Shown: in pieces, positions 1 through 13,200 of the stretch
Layout: each line of letters begins with the position of its first letter
Numbering within the stretch: position 1 is the first letter of the stretch
Source: CAZJYI01 sp964550025
GTDB lineage: Bacteria > Verrucomicrobiota > Kiritimatiellia > UBA8416 > CAYOBW01
Assembly: GCA_964550025.1 (NCBI GenBank)
Contig: CAZJYI010000025.1
Span: 31,458 to 95,457, forward strand
Length of the DNA stretch: 64,000 nt
Reading direction: 5' to 3'
Position numbers and translations under genes: made by a program
The notes under the pieces: model-generated
Told to the model about the DNA's origin: nothing
Database searches by the model: none
What the model saw: the letters and a program-made list of their open reading frames with translations, nothing else

Positions 1-2
1 AT

Positions 3-644
3 ATGCCGGCGCACCCGACGTTGCGCAAGCAACTCGAAGCCGATCGGGCGGCGATGCTGTCCATGGCGAGGTACGAACCGGCGAAGACGGCCGAGATGAC
101 ACCCGAGGAACGGGAGCGCTACGCCCGGATCTGCACGCGAACGGCCCGGCACCTGCTGGCAGCCGAAGACGGGGCGGCCCGGGCGGCCGTCGACAGCGCC
201 CTGCGGGAACCCGCATCGGCCGTTCTCGCAAAGGAGCTCCTGCGCTTGAAGGCATTCACGGACGAAGCCACGGGAACGGCGGCGCTCGTAACGCAAGGGC
301 TTCTCGGCAAGGTCGGCCAGGAGACGGTGCTCCATTACGAGGGAGAAGACCGCCGGGTACTCCTTCAGGCGATGTCGGGCGACAAGGTGCGCGGCGTGCT
401 GATCGAAAGACGTCCCAACGGCGTCGTATCCAACGCCTTCCTCTTCGCGGCATCATCGCTTGACCCCATCGAGCGCAGCCGCTGGATCGGGCCGGCCAAC
501 TCGCCGGAACGCTGCACCATGAAGTTCCTGCTCTACTACGCGCGCGGAGATTATCGCACCGCCCTGCATTTCGCAGGCAACTGCGGCCCCTTCGCGGACA
601 CGTTCGCCGAGGCGGCGGGGCAGCAGATGCTGTCGACGCAGTAG
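3..644 (+). CDS. Unknown protein, probably 5'-truncated by the window edge
   Basis: An open frame of 213 codons runs from an ATG two bases inside the window to a TAG. Only two bases lie upstream, so the ATG may be internal to a longer gene. The protein is charged and mostly helical in composition, with an Arg/Glu/Ala-rich first half and a second half containing 'KFLLYYARGDYRTAL', which looks like a helical-repeat or scaffold tail. I see no signal peptide, membrane segment or catalytic motif and do not recognise the family. It is co-directional with ligA but separated by 360 bases of repeat-rich DNA, so co-transcription is doubtful. Codon use resembles the neighbouring genes, which supports a real gene. 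Confidence 0.6.
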   Translation: MPAHPTLRKQLEADRAAMLSMARYEPAKTAEMTPEERERYARICTRTARHLLAAEDGAARAAVDSALREPASAVLAKELLRLKAFTDEATGTAALVTQGLLGKVGQETVLHYEGEDRRVLLQAMSGDKVRGVLIERRPNGVVSNAFLFAASSLDPIERSRWIGPANSPERCTMKFLLYYARGDYRTALHFAGNCGPFADTFAEAAGQQMLSTQ

Positions 645-3302
<2,658 letters not shown>

Positions 3303-3361
3303 TGCATCCCTCCCATATCCAGCACCCCTGATCCCTCTCCCAATCTGTCCCCACACCCCTG

Positions 3362-6300
3362 TCAGCTCTGTCCACCCTTCTTGGTCGGCTCTTTCGGGCC
3401 GCCCCCGATCAACCGGAGTGCAGACTGCCAAGCTGTCTCAGCAATCTCCTCTACAAACTCCATTCTCACGGGCTGGTTCCAGTCAACCAACTGCATTCTC
3501 AAGTACTGCCCCCAGTTAACCCCGGTCAACCAAATGTAGAAACGTGATGGCCCTTGTCTACTCCCCGAAAACGAAGCACCAATCCCAAGGGCTGCCCCAA
3601 GGGAGGTGGACAACTCGATCTTGCCGGGCTGAGCGCCTGCATGAAGCGGGTAAACCCTAGGACCTAGCCTGACCCGCGCCCTGGGCATGCCGGTGAACGG
3701 GTTGGTTTCTGCATCCCGGTAACCCGACGCGCCGGCTCTTGCACCCTCAAAAGCGCCACCACCCACGGTGCCGCTGTTCGCGTCGGTGACCCCAGGAGCC
3801 GCTTCACTCTTGCTGGCGTTCGCCGACGGCGGATCGACCGCGGACTCTCGCACGAAGGTGGATGAAGTCGGCGTAGTAAGACCAAGACCCGCTATCTGGA
3901 CCTGATCCAATCCGCCCTCGAATGGTTCACTATCGACAAGGTAGACCGACGATGGCGCACCGCCGGGGAGGATCGGCATGGGGTTGGGCGCTGTGGCTCC
4001 CCTGGTACCCATATGCGGCGGTTCGGTGCCGGATGCTCCTCTCTCAAGGCCTGACCTCGATTCACGAAGACCTTTGCCGTAGGCGAGGTGAGATGCCCTC
4101 GTCACGGAAGGTGCAATGATCGATGTAGCAGTGCCCCTTGAGCTCCGCGCAGCCGACTCGCGCAGCAGCACCTTGAGTTTGTCAGCCCAGGCCCGGCGGG
4201 ATGGTGACGGCGGAGCCGCCACTGCGGAGATGGCGACGGACAGTTTCATCGAGGCCGCCTCACCCACGGCTTTCGCGACGTGAGCACGTGCCTCTGCCGC
4301 CTGAGCGTTCCGGCCTGCCACCCGAAACGCCTCAAGCGGCATCGGCGGGACGGGCTCAATGTCACTGAGGGTGACCCCTCCCGGCCAGTACGGGTCGGGC
4401 ACCTCGGGGTCGGGGTTCCAGATGATGTGATAGGGATGCAGCCCCGATGGGTCAATGTGATCGACGGGGGCCTCTCTGGCGTATTGATAGGGGTTCAGAT
4501 CTCCAATCCGTGTCAATCCCGGCCAGGCCGGATCGCGCGAGAGGAACCGTCCCTCTCCGGCATCGTAGTAGCGTGCCCGCATGTGGTACAAGCCTCCAGC
4601 GGCCCCTTCCTGCCGCACACCCCATCGCCCCACGAACGTGAACGCTTGGGCGCTGGATCCGGCGTGTGCAAGAAGCGCGCCGTACGGGGCATAGACATAC
4701 GCATCCGTCACCGCGCCGGCGTCATCCGTCAGCGCCAGCGTCGAGCCGACACGGTCGAAGTGATAGTGGTAGACCTTGTTGCCCGCCAAAACGTCGATCA
4801 TGTAGAGCAACCGTCCGTCGGGCGTCCAGACGTAGTAGCGCAGGAACTGCCCGCCCACGTCGTCGCGCTCGGCGACGATGGGCTTCATGGCGATGGCGTA
4901 GTTGTAGTAGAAGTGGGTGGTGGCGGCGCCCTCGGAGCGCGTGACGAGGTCGCCGGGGCCGTTGTAGGACATATGGGACGTATAGGACGTATGGGAGATC
5001 TCGGTGAGGTGGCCGGCGTCGTTCCAGGTGAAGGTGCCGTCCGGGTTCGCGGTCTGGCGACCGCGGACATCGTACGCGTGGCCGGCGGTACTAAGCTGCG
5101 ACGCCGCGTCGAAGGTGTCGGTCCGGGCGCCCGACGCCAGCAGGGACGCGGTCGTCAGCGGCGCCTTGATGCGCGCTGCGGTAAGCTGTCCCTCCGCGTC
5201 TAACTCGTAGCTCAGGTCCAGCACACTGCCGTCCCGGATGCGCACGATGCGGTCGGCATCGTCCCAGGTGTAAGTGGTGTTCACGCCGTTCGGACGCATG
5301 ATCCGGGTCAGACGGCGATCGGCGTCGTAGCTGAAAGTGAGAACGGTGCGTGTCAGGCTGTCCTCGACCTGCGTCAGAAGCCCGCTCGCGTCGTAGGTGT
5401 AGGTCACGATGAACGCCCCGTTGCTGTACGCCGCCGTCTTGAGGCGTCCCGCTTTGTCATGGCTTGCGCCGAATACCATCCCGGGATTGTCCGTGGCCGT
5501 CACGCGGCCTTCGCCATCGTAGGTGAACGATATCCCCAGCGTCGTCCCTTTGGTGCCGACCAGCCGGTTGAGCGGGTCGTACTCGTAGGTAATCGTTGTT
5601 CCATCGGTGTACGTCCGGTTGGTCACGTTGCCTGCCGCGTCTCGAACAACCGTTACGCCGTGGCCATCCGGGAAGGCTATGCCCGCAGTCCGCCCCTGGA
5701 GGTCATACGCGTAGGCGTTGGTGCGAGAGAGCGGATCCACGGCGGTCTCGATCCGCCCCATCCTGGTGTAGCCAAACGTCCAGTCCTCGCCGTTGGGATC
5801 GGTCAGAATCTGCAACCCACCCAGCTCATCATACGTGTACCTCGCTTCCGACACGGCATTGGACACGCCGGCCAGCAACCCGCGGGGTTCGTAGCTGAAC
5901 GCGTTCGTGCGCCCGAGCCGATCGACAACCGCGGTAGGCCGCTGCAGCTCGTCGCGCATGAACATCGTCGTGTGACCCATGGGGTCGGTAATCGTCTTCA
6001 GCGATCCCATTGCGTCGCGCGTCATCAAGGTCGTGTGCCCCAACGGCGTCGTCCGCGAGGTGAGGCGGCTTTCGTCGTCATAGCCATACCGCCAGGTCTG
6101 TCCCCCAAGGGTCGTTGCCGTGCGCCGGTCAGCCGCGTCGTAGCCATGCTCCACAACCACGCCTTCCGGATCGGTGCTCCTCACCAGGTTCCCCACCGCG
6201 TCGTACTCGTACCGCACCGCGTTCCCCAGCCGATCCGTCAGATTCGTCAACCGCCCCAACGCGTCGTAAGCGTAGCCACGAGCGTGAGCGAGTGGATCGG

Positions 6301-9025
6301 TTTCCCGCACCAGCCGCCCGTCCGCATCGTATTCGTAGCCGCGAGCGTGAGCGAGCGGATCCACCACGTTCGTGACACGGTTGAACGCGTCATACTCGTA
6401 CCGCGTCGTCGCGCCATCCGGCGCCGTGACCCGCTCCAACCGCCGCAACGCATCATAGCGGTTGGAGTACACCCCCACGTCCGCGTCCGTCCGCGTCGCG
6501 AATGTGCCATCCGGGTTGTAGGCATACGCCACCACTCCGCCGGCCGGGTTCGTGATGCCGGTTGTGCGGTCCAGCTCGTCGTAGCCGTAGGACATGACGT
6601 GTCCCCCGCGGCCCTGCCGGGTCTGCACGCGGCCAACGTCGTCGTAGGCCACCTCCGCGTGCGTCCCGTCCGCGTAGTCCGTGCGTTTGCGACGGCCCAT
6701 TGTGTCGTAGGAGTATTCCGTCGCGTGTCCCAGCGGATTCGTCACCGCGGCAAGCCGCCCCATGGGCGTGTAGCCGTAGGTCCACGTCTCGCCGTTGAAG
6801 TTCGTACGGACTATTGTCAACCCGAGCCCGTTGCGCACCGCAGTTGCCGTGCCGACCAGCGGCACGGTCACCCCCACCACGTTCCCCGCGGCGTCGTACT
6901 CGTAGGTTACGGCGCGCCCGAGCGGGTCCTCACCGCGCACGACGCGGCCAAGGGCGTCGCGTTCCAGCACATAGGCCTGGTCGAGCGCGTCCACCACGCC
7001 GGTTGTCATCCCGAGCTTGTCGGTTCGGTAGGTCGTCTCGCGCCCCCTCGGGGTCACCCCCGAGCTCGGCACGCCCTCGGGATCGTAGCCGGTCGCCCAG
7101 CTCTCGCCGTCGCGCGTCACGTTCGTAACCCACCCCCGCGGATCGTAGGTCTGCACGGTCGCCTGCCCGTTCGCATCCGCCACCGACTCCAGCCGTCCCA
7201 ACGCGTCGTAGCCATATGTCACCACCGGCCCCACCGAGTCGGTCACGTTCGTCACCCGGTCCATCTCGTCGTACATGTAGCCGCGAGCGTGAGCGAGCGG
7301 ATCGGTCAGCCAGAGCAGGTTCCCGTTCGCGTCGTAGTCATACGTCGTGACCCGTCCATCCGCGTCCGTGTACGAGGTCAACCGGTCATTGAGATCGTAC
7401 GCCATCGCCACCATCGTACCGTCCGGCGGGTAGACCCTCACCGGCCGTCTGAACGCATCGTACTCGTAGGTCGTGTCGCCCGTGTCCGAGTCGGTGCGCG
7501 TGGCAACCGTCGCGTCCGGGTTGTACGTATACCTCATCACGCCCCCCTCGGGCCCCGTGACCGTCAGTACCTGCCCGCGCGCGTTGTACGTGTAGAGCCA
7601 CGTGTGCCCCACCCGGTCAACGCGCATCGTCACGTTCCCTCTTCCATCCGTCCCATACGTCTCATACGTTCCATCCGGATAGTCGCCGCGGGTCAGATCG
7701 TAGAACGTGTTGGTGTATTGCTCGCCATTGGCCGGATTGACGAAGACCTGGCTCACGGCCATGTAGGTGTTGCTGTAGAGGTTGCCCTCGGCGTCGCGGT
7801 ACCACTCGACCTTTCCGGACCGCGCGTCATATCCGACCTCGGTCATGTCGCCCATGCGGTCGGTCATGGAGGTAATCTGACGCCGGTCATTCTGGCGGAA
7901 CGCGCCCGCGTTGCCGGCCGCGTCCCGCAGTCCCCGTGGTAGCCCGTGGTTGCCGTTGTGCTCGTAGTTGACGGCCGTCGCGTCGGCCCGCGTTTCCGTC
8001 ACGCGGTTGGTCTGTGGGTCGTAACCGAGCGTCGTGCTGTTGCCGTACGCGTCCGTCTGCGTCACGACGCGCAGGTTGGTCTCGCCGTTCAACACCACAT
8101 CGGCATAGGTCTGCGTGTAGGGGGTGTTGCCGTTGGGATGCACCCAGGCGGTCACGGCGGCCGCCCAGTTTGTGTAGAAGTAGTGAAAGACGTTTGTTCC
8201 CCCGCCGGGATCTACCACGGCACGCAGCACCGAGTTGCTGCTCGCATCAAGGGCATTGTCCTCGTGGAGCAGGCGAACGCGTCGGCCGGCCGAATCGACA
8301 ACGTCGGTCAGCTTGTCGAAGTCGTACTGGAACTGCAGCGTCCGCCCGAGGCTGTCCGTGATCGTCTCGACAAACTTGCCCTGGTTGCCCGAGGCGTAGG
8401 TGTACGTGTGGGTATTGCCGTTGCGGTCCATCCTGTACCGCAGCCGTGCGTGCGCCCATTCGTCGTACGTGTGCTGCACGTTCTTCTCGAAGACGTACAC
8501 CTGCCCCCGCATGGGGTCGGACAGGCAGTACCAGCCGTTGGTGCGGTCCGGCCCCGTCTCGTGAAACTCGTAGCGGGTCGGCGTCGTCGGATCCAGCACC
8601 CAGCGGTTCGACGCCGCGTGCCAACCAAACGATAGGATCTCGTCGTTGCGCAGGAAGGCCGTAATCTCCTGCTCCGATCCCGCGAAGTGGCTCCACGTCA
8701 CCTCGGGATCCAGCGTGTGCTGGAAACCGCTTACCCGGGGAAGCCCGTCGCTCGTCGGCTGGCTCCCGCGGTGACGCAGCGTGAACCGGATCGGCATCGG
8801 TCCACCCAGGTTCATCAGCGGCAGCTCGAAGTAGTACTGCCCAGAGTTCGCCATAATCGGGTCGCCGAGGAATAGCCCCAGCGCGTACAGCGAACTCAGT
8901 GCCGGTTGCACAAACGTCGAATCCGCCTCCCTGTCACCCGCCTGCTCCGGAGCGGCAAGCCCCACGATCCCAACACGGCCCGCCAGGATCAGCGCGACAC
9001 CCAGAGTTCGCAATCCCGTCTTCAT
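3362..9025 (-). CDS. Secreted RHS/YD-repeat protein (RHS-1), 1887 aa
   Basis: This is a large RHS-repeat protein. An N-terminal hydrophobic signal ('GVALILAGRVGIVGLAA') suggests export, and about 60 YD repeats ('YEYDALGRL' type) should form a beta-cage shell. The RHS core runs to about residue 1490, with 'DRVGSTLALT' and the terminal 'GRFLSRDP' and 'NPYQYAREAPVDHIDPSG'. After the core comes a tail of about 375 residues, low in complexity and rich in Ala, Ser, Gly and Pro, with no recognised toxin motif. No immunity-like gene follows: the gene stops 59 bases from the convergent ligA end. The YD region is closely related to that of the 2507-residue RHS protein upstream. The final ~55 residues are encoded by DNA resembling the terminal repeats of the nearby transposon. 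Cell-surface or contact functions are possible but unproven. Confidence 0.92.
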   Translation of the reverse strand: MKTGLRTLGVALILAGRVGIVGLAAPEQAGDREADSTFVQPALSSLYALGLFLGDPIMANSGQYYFELPLMNLGGPMPIRFTLRHRGSQPTSDGLPRVSGFQHTLDPEVTWSHFAGSEQEITAFLRNDEILSFGWHAASNRWVLDPTTPTRYEFHETGPDRTNGWYCLSDPMRGQVYVFEKNVQHTYDEWAHARLRYRMDRNGNTHTYTYASGNQGKFVETITDSLGRTLQFQYDFDKLTDVVDSAGRRVRLLHEDNALDASSNSVLRAVVDPGGGTNVFHYFYTNWAAAVTAWVHPNGNTPYTQTYADVVLNGETNLRVVTQTDAYGNSTTLGYDPQTNRVTETRADATAVNYEHNGNHGLPRGLRDAAGNAGAFRQNDRRQITSMTDRMGDMTEVGYDARSGKVEWYRDAEGNLYSNTYMAVSQVFVNPANGEQYTNTFYDLTRGDYPDGTYETYGTDGRGNVTMRVDRVGHTWLYTYNARGQVLTVTGPEGGVMRYTYNPDATVATRTDSDTGDTTYEYDAFRRPVRVYPPDGTMVAMAYDLNDRLTSYTDADGRVTTYDYDANGNLLWLTDPLAHARGYMYDEMDRVTNVTDSVGPVVTYGYDALGRLESVADANGQATVQTYDPRGWVTNVTRDGESWATGYDPEGVPSSGVTPRGRETTYRTDKLGMTTGVVDALDQAYVLERDALGRVVRGEDPLGRAVTYEYDAAGNVVGVTVPLVGTATAVRNGLGLTIVRTNFNGETWTYGYTPMGRLAAVTNPLGHATEYSYDTMGRRKRTDYADGTHAEVAYDDVGRVQTRQGRGGHVMSYGYDELDRTTGITNPAGGVVAYAYNPDGTFATRTDADVGVYSNRYDALRRLERVTAPDGATTRYEYDAFNRVTNVVDPLAHARGYEYDADGRLVRETDPLAHARGYAYDALGRLTNLTDRLGNAVRYEYDAVGNLVRSTDPEGVVVEHGYDAADRRTATTLGGQTWRYGYDDESRLTSRTTPLGHTTLMTRDAMGSLKTITDPMGHTTMFMRDELQRPTAVVDRLGRTNAFSYEPRGLLAGVSNAVSEARYTYDELGGLQILTDPNGEDWTFGYTRMGRIETAVDPLSRTNAYAYDLQGRTAGIAFPDGHGVTVVRDAAGNVTNRTYTDGTTITYEYDPLNRLVGTKGTTLGISFTYDGEGRVTATDNPGMVFGASHDKAGRLKTAAYSNGAFIVTYTYDASGLLTQVEDSLTRTVLTFSYDADRRLTRIMRPNGVNTTYTWDDADRIVRIRDGSVLDLSYELDAEGQLTAARIKAPLTTASLLASGARTDTFDAASQLSTAGHAYDVRGRQTANPDGTFTWNDAGHLTEISHTSYTSHMSYNGPGDLVTRSEGAATTHFYYNYAIAMKPIVAERDDVGGQFLRYYVWTPDGRLLYMIDVLAGNKVYHYHFDRVGSTLALTDDAGAVTDAYVYAPYGALLAHAGSSAQAFTFVGRWGVRQEGAAGGLYHMRARYYDAGEGRFLSRDPAWPGLTRIGDLNPYQYAREAPVDHIDPSGLHPYHIIWNPDPEVPDPYWPGGVTLSDIEPVPPMPLEAFRVAGRNAQAAEARAHVAKAVGEAASMKLSVAISAVAAPPSPSRRAWADKLKVLLRESAARSSRGTATSIIAPSVTRASHLAYGKGLRESRSGLERGASGTEPPHMGTRGATAPNPMPILPGGAPSSVYLVDSEPFEGGLDQVQIAGLGLTTPTSSTFVRESAVDPPSANASKSEAAPGVTDANSGTVGGGAFEGARAGASGYRDAETNPFTGMPRARVRLGPRVYPLHAGAQPGKIELSTSLGAALGIGASFSGSRQGPSRFYIWLTGVNWGQYLRMQLVDWNQPVRMEFVEEIAETAWQSALRLIGGGPKEPTKKGGQS
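3455..3523. repeat. Two degenerate copies of the RAYT-element terminal repeat inside the RHS-1 coding tail
   Basis: Bases 3455-3468 (AAACTCCATTCTCA) match 14 consecutive bases of the terminal inverted repeat at 10187-10212. Bases 3489-3523 match the same repeat and its outer flank imperfectly, by eye about 27 of 35 positions. Both lie in the RHS-1 reading frame and encode the similar peptides VRMEFV and LRMQLV. Confidence 0.5.
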
Positions 9026-9049
9026 CTCTCGCCCCCTCTCTCACAGACT

Positions 9050-10212
9050 GGGGTCAGACCTTGAGAATGGAGTTTACGTTGTCGAGACCCCCTTCTCTCT
9101 CGCATCCTCGCGACGCGCGGCTTCCAGCCGGGATTCGGCGTCTCGCACAAGACGCCGCAGACGGCGGTCCTTCTTCAACTTCCCCTCCAACCCGGCGAGT
9201 TGCTTACAGACGGCGGAACCGCTTCCCATGTTCAGCAGGTCTGCGACCTCGCGCTGGCTGTACCCGGCGTAGCGGACCAGAAAGCGGGACGCTATCGCCC
9301 GAAGCGGAGAGTTGTGCCGGCGGCGTTTGAACTCGCCGACATCCGTCTCCAGAGCTTTCGAGAGGATGTCCAGGACGACCTCGGCCGCCAGCGGCATGCT
9401 GATATGCCGGAAAGACACGTCTTCGGGCCGCGCGTGCGTCTGGACGAGCTTCGCATACTGTTCGTCGACCCATGCCCGGAATCTCTCGCTACCAATGCTA
9501 CGGGGCGACAGTCTCAACGCAGCGCTGAAATCGTCGTCCGATTCCGCGAGGCCTGTCTCGACGAACTCACGATACCGCTTCGACCAGCCTGACTTTCGTC
9601 CCCTCGTCTGCGCGAGCAATGGACCGTGTTCGACGAAGTCCAGTGCCCTGCGCCGACCGATGTAGCTCGGGTAGCTGCTCCACCGGTAGGCCCGCAAGGC
9701 CTTGATGCGTTCCCCGATCGGCTTCCGCTTCAGTGCGCCTACCTGCACGGGGTTCAGATGGACATAGCGCGAGAGCGCGAGGAGGTATGCATCGCCCTCG
9801 ACCAGTTTCGCCTTGAAACGCCCGTCAAACAGATGCCCGTGACGGTCATGACGCAGATTGTAGTACACCGAGTATGCCGTCGACAGCGACTGCATGAACG
9901 CCGAACAGTTCGCCTGGGGAGTCTCGAAAACAAGATGTGTGTGGTTGAGCATGAGAACGAACAGATACAGCCGGATGTTGTACTGCTCGACCCGCTCGGC
10001 AAGACTATCAAGGAAACGCAACCGATCCGCATCGTCCCGGAACAGACACGCCTCGGGAGGAAAAGCCCGGCCGCCCAAACGCCTCTCCCCCACCATGCGA
10101 CACGTCACATGGTAGATCGCACCGGGAAACTCAACTCGAAGATGCCGTGCCATGCCTCTACTATGGCATACCTATCGACCGCACACAAACTCCATTCTCA
10201 AGGTCTGACCCC
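9050..10212 (-). mobile_element. RAYT/IS200-like element bounded by perfect 26-bp inverted repeats
   Basis: The left end (9050-9075) and right end (10187-10212) are exact reverse complements over 26 bases, the outer part reading GGGGTCAGACC. The left repeat overlaps the transposase stop codon at 9074-9076, and the right one lies 33 bases upstream of the start codon. The element sits between two related RHS genes, all on the minus strand. Immediately outside the right end is a short tandem array of GATCGACCC units (about 10203-10240). Terminal inverted repeats around an IS200-like gene are typical of REP-associated transposase loci. I see no direct target-site duplication. Confidence 0.75.
9074..10153 (-). 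CDS. REP-associated tyrosine transposase (Y1_Tnp/IS200-like)
   Basis: The protein belongs to the Y1 transposase group that cuts single-stranded DNA with a HUH metal site and one tyrosine. The opening 'PGAIYHVTCR' is the standard first strand of the fold, 'LNHTHLVF' near residue 70 is the HUH motif, and the stretch 'YYNLRHDRHGHLFDGRFK' followed by 'YVHLNPV' carries the conserved helix. At 359 residues it is longer than minimal IS200 transposases: a C-terminal extension (about 270-330) resembles a DnaA/Trp-repressor-type helix-turn-helix ('YSQREVADLLNMGSGSAV'), common in the longer RAYT class. The gene appears intact. It is probably transcribed alone or by read-through from RHS-2. The flanking 26-bp repeats are its likely substrates. 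Confidence 0.9.
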   Translation of the reverse strand: MARHLRVEFPGAIYHVTCRMVGERRLGGRAFPPEACLFRDDADRLRFLDSLAERVEQYNIRLYLFVLMLNHTHLVFETPQANCSAFMQSLSTAYSVYYNLRHDRHGHLFDGRFKAKLVEGDAYLLALSRYVHLNPVQVGALKRKPIGERIKALRAYRWSSYPSYIGRRRALDFVEHGPLLAQTRGRKSGWSKRYREFVETGLAESDDDFSAALRLSPRSIGSERFRAWVDEQYAKLVQTHARPEDVSFRHISMPLAAEVVLDILSKALETDVGEFKRRRHNSPLRAIASRFLVRYAGYSQREVADLLNMGSGSAVCKQLAGLEGKLKKDRRLRRLVRDAESRLEAARREDAREKGVSTT

Positions 10213-10262
10213 GATCGACCCGATCGACCCGATCGACCTGACCCGATCAATCCCGATCAATC

Positions 10263-13200
10263 CTATCTCCCCAAGGTCCGACCAACCCAAATGTCAGATG
10301 TTAAGATGTCTCCCCCATCTCCCTTTACTCCCTTTACGATGTCTCCCCTATCTCCCTCTTGGTCCATCTCCTCGTCAAACTCGCGCTGAGCTCTTTCACG
10401 CAGCACGGCGTTGATCCCGTCCACCGCTTTCGAAAACACGCGCCCTTCGGGGGACGCCAGCCATTCTGGGTCTGGCTCCAACATACGCTGGATTCTATCG
10501 GCCTCCGCTTTCTGTTCGGCCTCTGCGCGTCGGGTGAATTCTTCGTCGGCGTCTCTGGTGAGAGCCCATTCCGCATCAGAGTCCAATCCGAGGACGGAGC
10601 TTGAATACCAGTCCCTGTTGGCCCACCCGCCTCTGCTCACCGAAGCGATCAACGTTCTCTTTAAGTCGTCCCTGATGTCATCCGGCAGCCACTTTGGGTC
10701 CCAGTAGTAGCCCTGTGCTTTGAATTGCTCGATCTGGTTGTACAACGCCCTAGCAGCCCGGCATTTCTTGCCGAAGTAAGTGGGAGTCGCATCAGCCGCC
10801 TTGTCTTCCCGGTACCTGTTGAAAGCGGGGAGGAGGTAGCTCATTGCGAAGAGCTTGCGAGGGGAATCACCGGCAGCCAGGAGCGCCATCGACCTTAGCT
10901 CGGCGACTTGCGCGCGTATGCTGTCACGGAGAAACTGCGCTTGGAGCCTGGCACTCCGTGCGGCGACACGCAGATTGTGCGCCTTCTGCCGAGAGCTCTC
11001 TTGCAGTCCGGTAAGGTAGCCAACAATTCCCCAAGCTCCAGGGACCATGGAGTCCGCCCTAGCCTGCATATCAGTCGCTTTCTTCTCCCAGTGCTCCGCC
11101 TCCTTGACAAGACCGTAGATTGCCTCCCCGCTTGGGGGTCCCATGGGATCTACAAGACGTACCCAGTCCTTGGCAAGACCGTAGATATCCTCACCGCTTG
11201 GGGGTCCCATGGGACCTATAGGAGGTACCCAGTCCGGTTCCGCCTTCTGGCCGCCGCCGGCCAACTTCAGGAACTTCTCGACAATCACTTTGTTTCCGAC
11301 ATTGTACCAGCTTATGGTCCCGGCGATCATCTTCCCTCCGGGATCGATGTACCCCAGTGGACTCTGTTTGGCGTACTGATAGGGGTTCAGGCTGCGAAGG
11401 TCTTTCAGGATCGGCCATACCGGGTCGCGGGAGAGGAACGTACCCGTCTGTGCGTCGTAGCATCTCGCGCGCATGTGATAGACTGCGTCGTTCTCCTGCC
11501 GTACGCCCCATCTGCCGACGAAGGTGAAGGGCTGGGCGCTTGGGCCATTGTGCTGTAACAGGCCACCGTACGGCGTGTAGACGTAGGCGTCGGTCACGGC
11601 ACCCGCGGCATCGGTCAGCGCCAGCGTGGAGCCGACACGGTCGTAGTGGTAGTGATAGACCTTGTTGCCCGCCGGAACGTCGATCATGTAGAGCAGCCGC
11701 CCGTCCGGCATCCAGACGTAGTAGCGCAGGAACTGCCCGCCCGCGTCGTCGCGTTCTGCCACGATGGGTTTCATGGCGATGGCGTAGTTGTAGTAGAAGT
11801 GGGTGGTGGCGGCACCCTCGGAGCGCGTGACGAGGTCGCCGGGGCCGTTATACGACATATGAGACGTATAGGACGTATGGGAGACCTCGGTGAGGTGGCC
11901 GGCGTCGTTCCAGGTGAGGGTGGCGTCCGGGTTCGCGGTCTGGCGACCGCGGGCGTCGTAGGCGTGGCCGGCGGTACTGAGTTGCGCGGCGGCGTCGAAG
12001 GTGTGCGTCTGCGTGCCCGATGCCAGCAGAGAGGCGGCCGTTAGCGGTGCTTTGATGCGCGCGGCGGTGAGTTGTCCCTCGGCGTCGAGCTCGTACCGCA
12101 GGTCCAGGACGCTGCCATCGCGGATGCGTACGATGCGGCCGGCATCGTTCCAGGTGTAGATGGTGTTCACGCCGTTCGGACGCATGATCCGGGTCAGACG
12201 GCGGTCGGCGTCGTAGCTGAGAGTGAGGACGGTGCGCGTCAGACTGTCTTCGACCTGCGTCAGAAGACCGCTCGCGTCGTAGGTGTAGGTCACGCTGAAC
12301 GCGCCGTTGCTGTACGCCGCCGTCTTGAGTCGTCCCGCTTTGTCGTAGCTTGCGCCGAACACCATCCCGGGATTGTCCGTGGCCGTCAGGCGGCCTTCGG
12401 CGTCGTAGGCGAACGCGATCTCCAGCGTTGTCCCCTTCGTGCCGACCAGCCGGTTCAGCGGGTCGTATTCGTATATGACCGTCGTTCCGTCCGTGTACGT
12501 CCGGTTGGTCACGTTGCCGACAAGGTCGCGCCCGATGGCTACGCTGTGCCCATCGGGGAAGGTCACATTCGCCGACCGGCCCCGGAGGCTATACGTGTAG
12601 ACGTTGGTGCGAGAGAGCGGATCCACGGCGGTCTCGAGCCGCCCCATCCTGGTGTAGCCGAACGTCCAGTCCTCGCCGTTCGGATCGGTCAGCGCCCGCA
12701 GTTTGCCCAGCTCATCATACGTGTAGCTTGCTTCCGACACGGCGTTGGACACGCTCGCCAGCAACCCACGGGGTTCATAGCAGAACGCGGTGGTGCGCCC
12801 GAGCCGATCGACAACCGCGGCAGGCCGCTGCAGCTCGTCGCGCGTGAACGTCGTCGTGTGGCCCATGGAATCGGCGACCGTCTTCAGCGATCCCATTGCG
12901 TCGCGGGTCACCGTGGTTGCGCGCCCCATCGGCGTCGTGCTCGAGGTGAGGCGGTTTTCGTCGTCATAGGCATACCGCGCGGTCTGTCCCCCAAGGGTCA
13001 TTGCCGTGCGTCGGTTGGCCGCGTCGTAAGTGTACTCCACAACCACGCCTTCCGCATCCGTCCTCCTCACCAGGTTCCCCACCGCGTCGTACTCGTACCG
13101 CACCGCGTTCCCCAACCGGTCCGTCATATTCGTCAACCGCCCCAACGCATCGTAAGCGTAGCCGCGAGCGTGAGCGAGCGGATCGGTCTGCCGTACCAAC

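Noticed and set aside
3303..3361. Immunity gene after the RHS-1 tail
   Set aside because: The gap is only 59 bases and the next gene is convergent ligA.
5459..7942. Long plus-strand open frame of 827 codons opposite RHS-1
   Set aside because: It is the antisense shadow of regular YD-repeat codons; a similar frame occurs opposite RHS-2 (12072-13334). The composition (His/Arg/Val-rich, no domain) is not that of a real protein.
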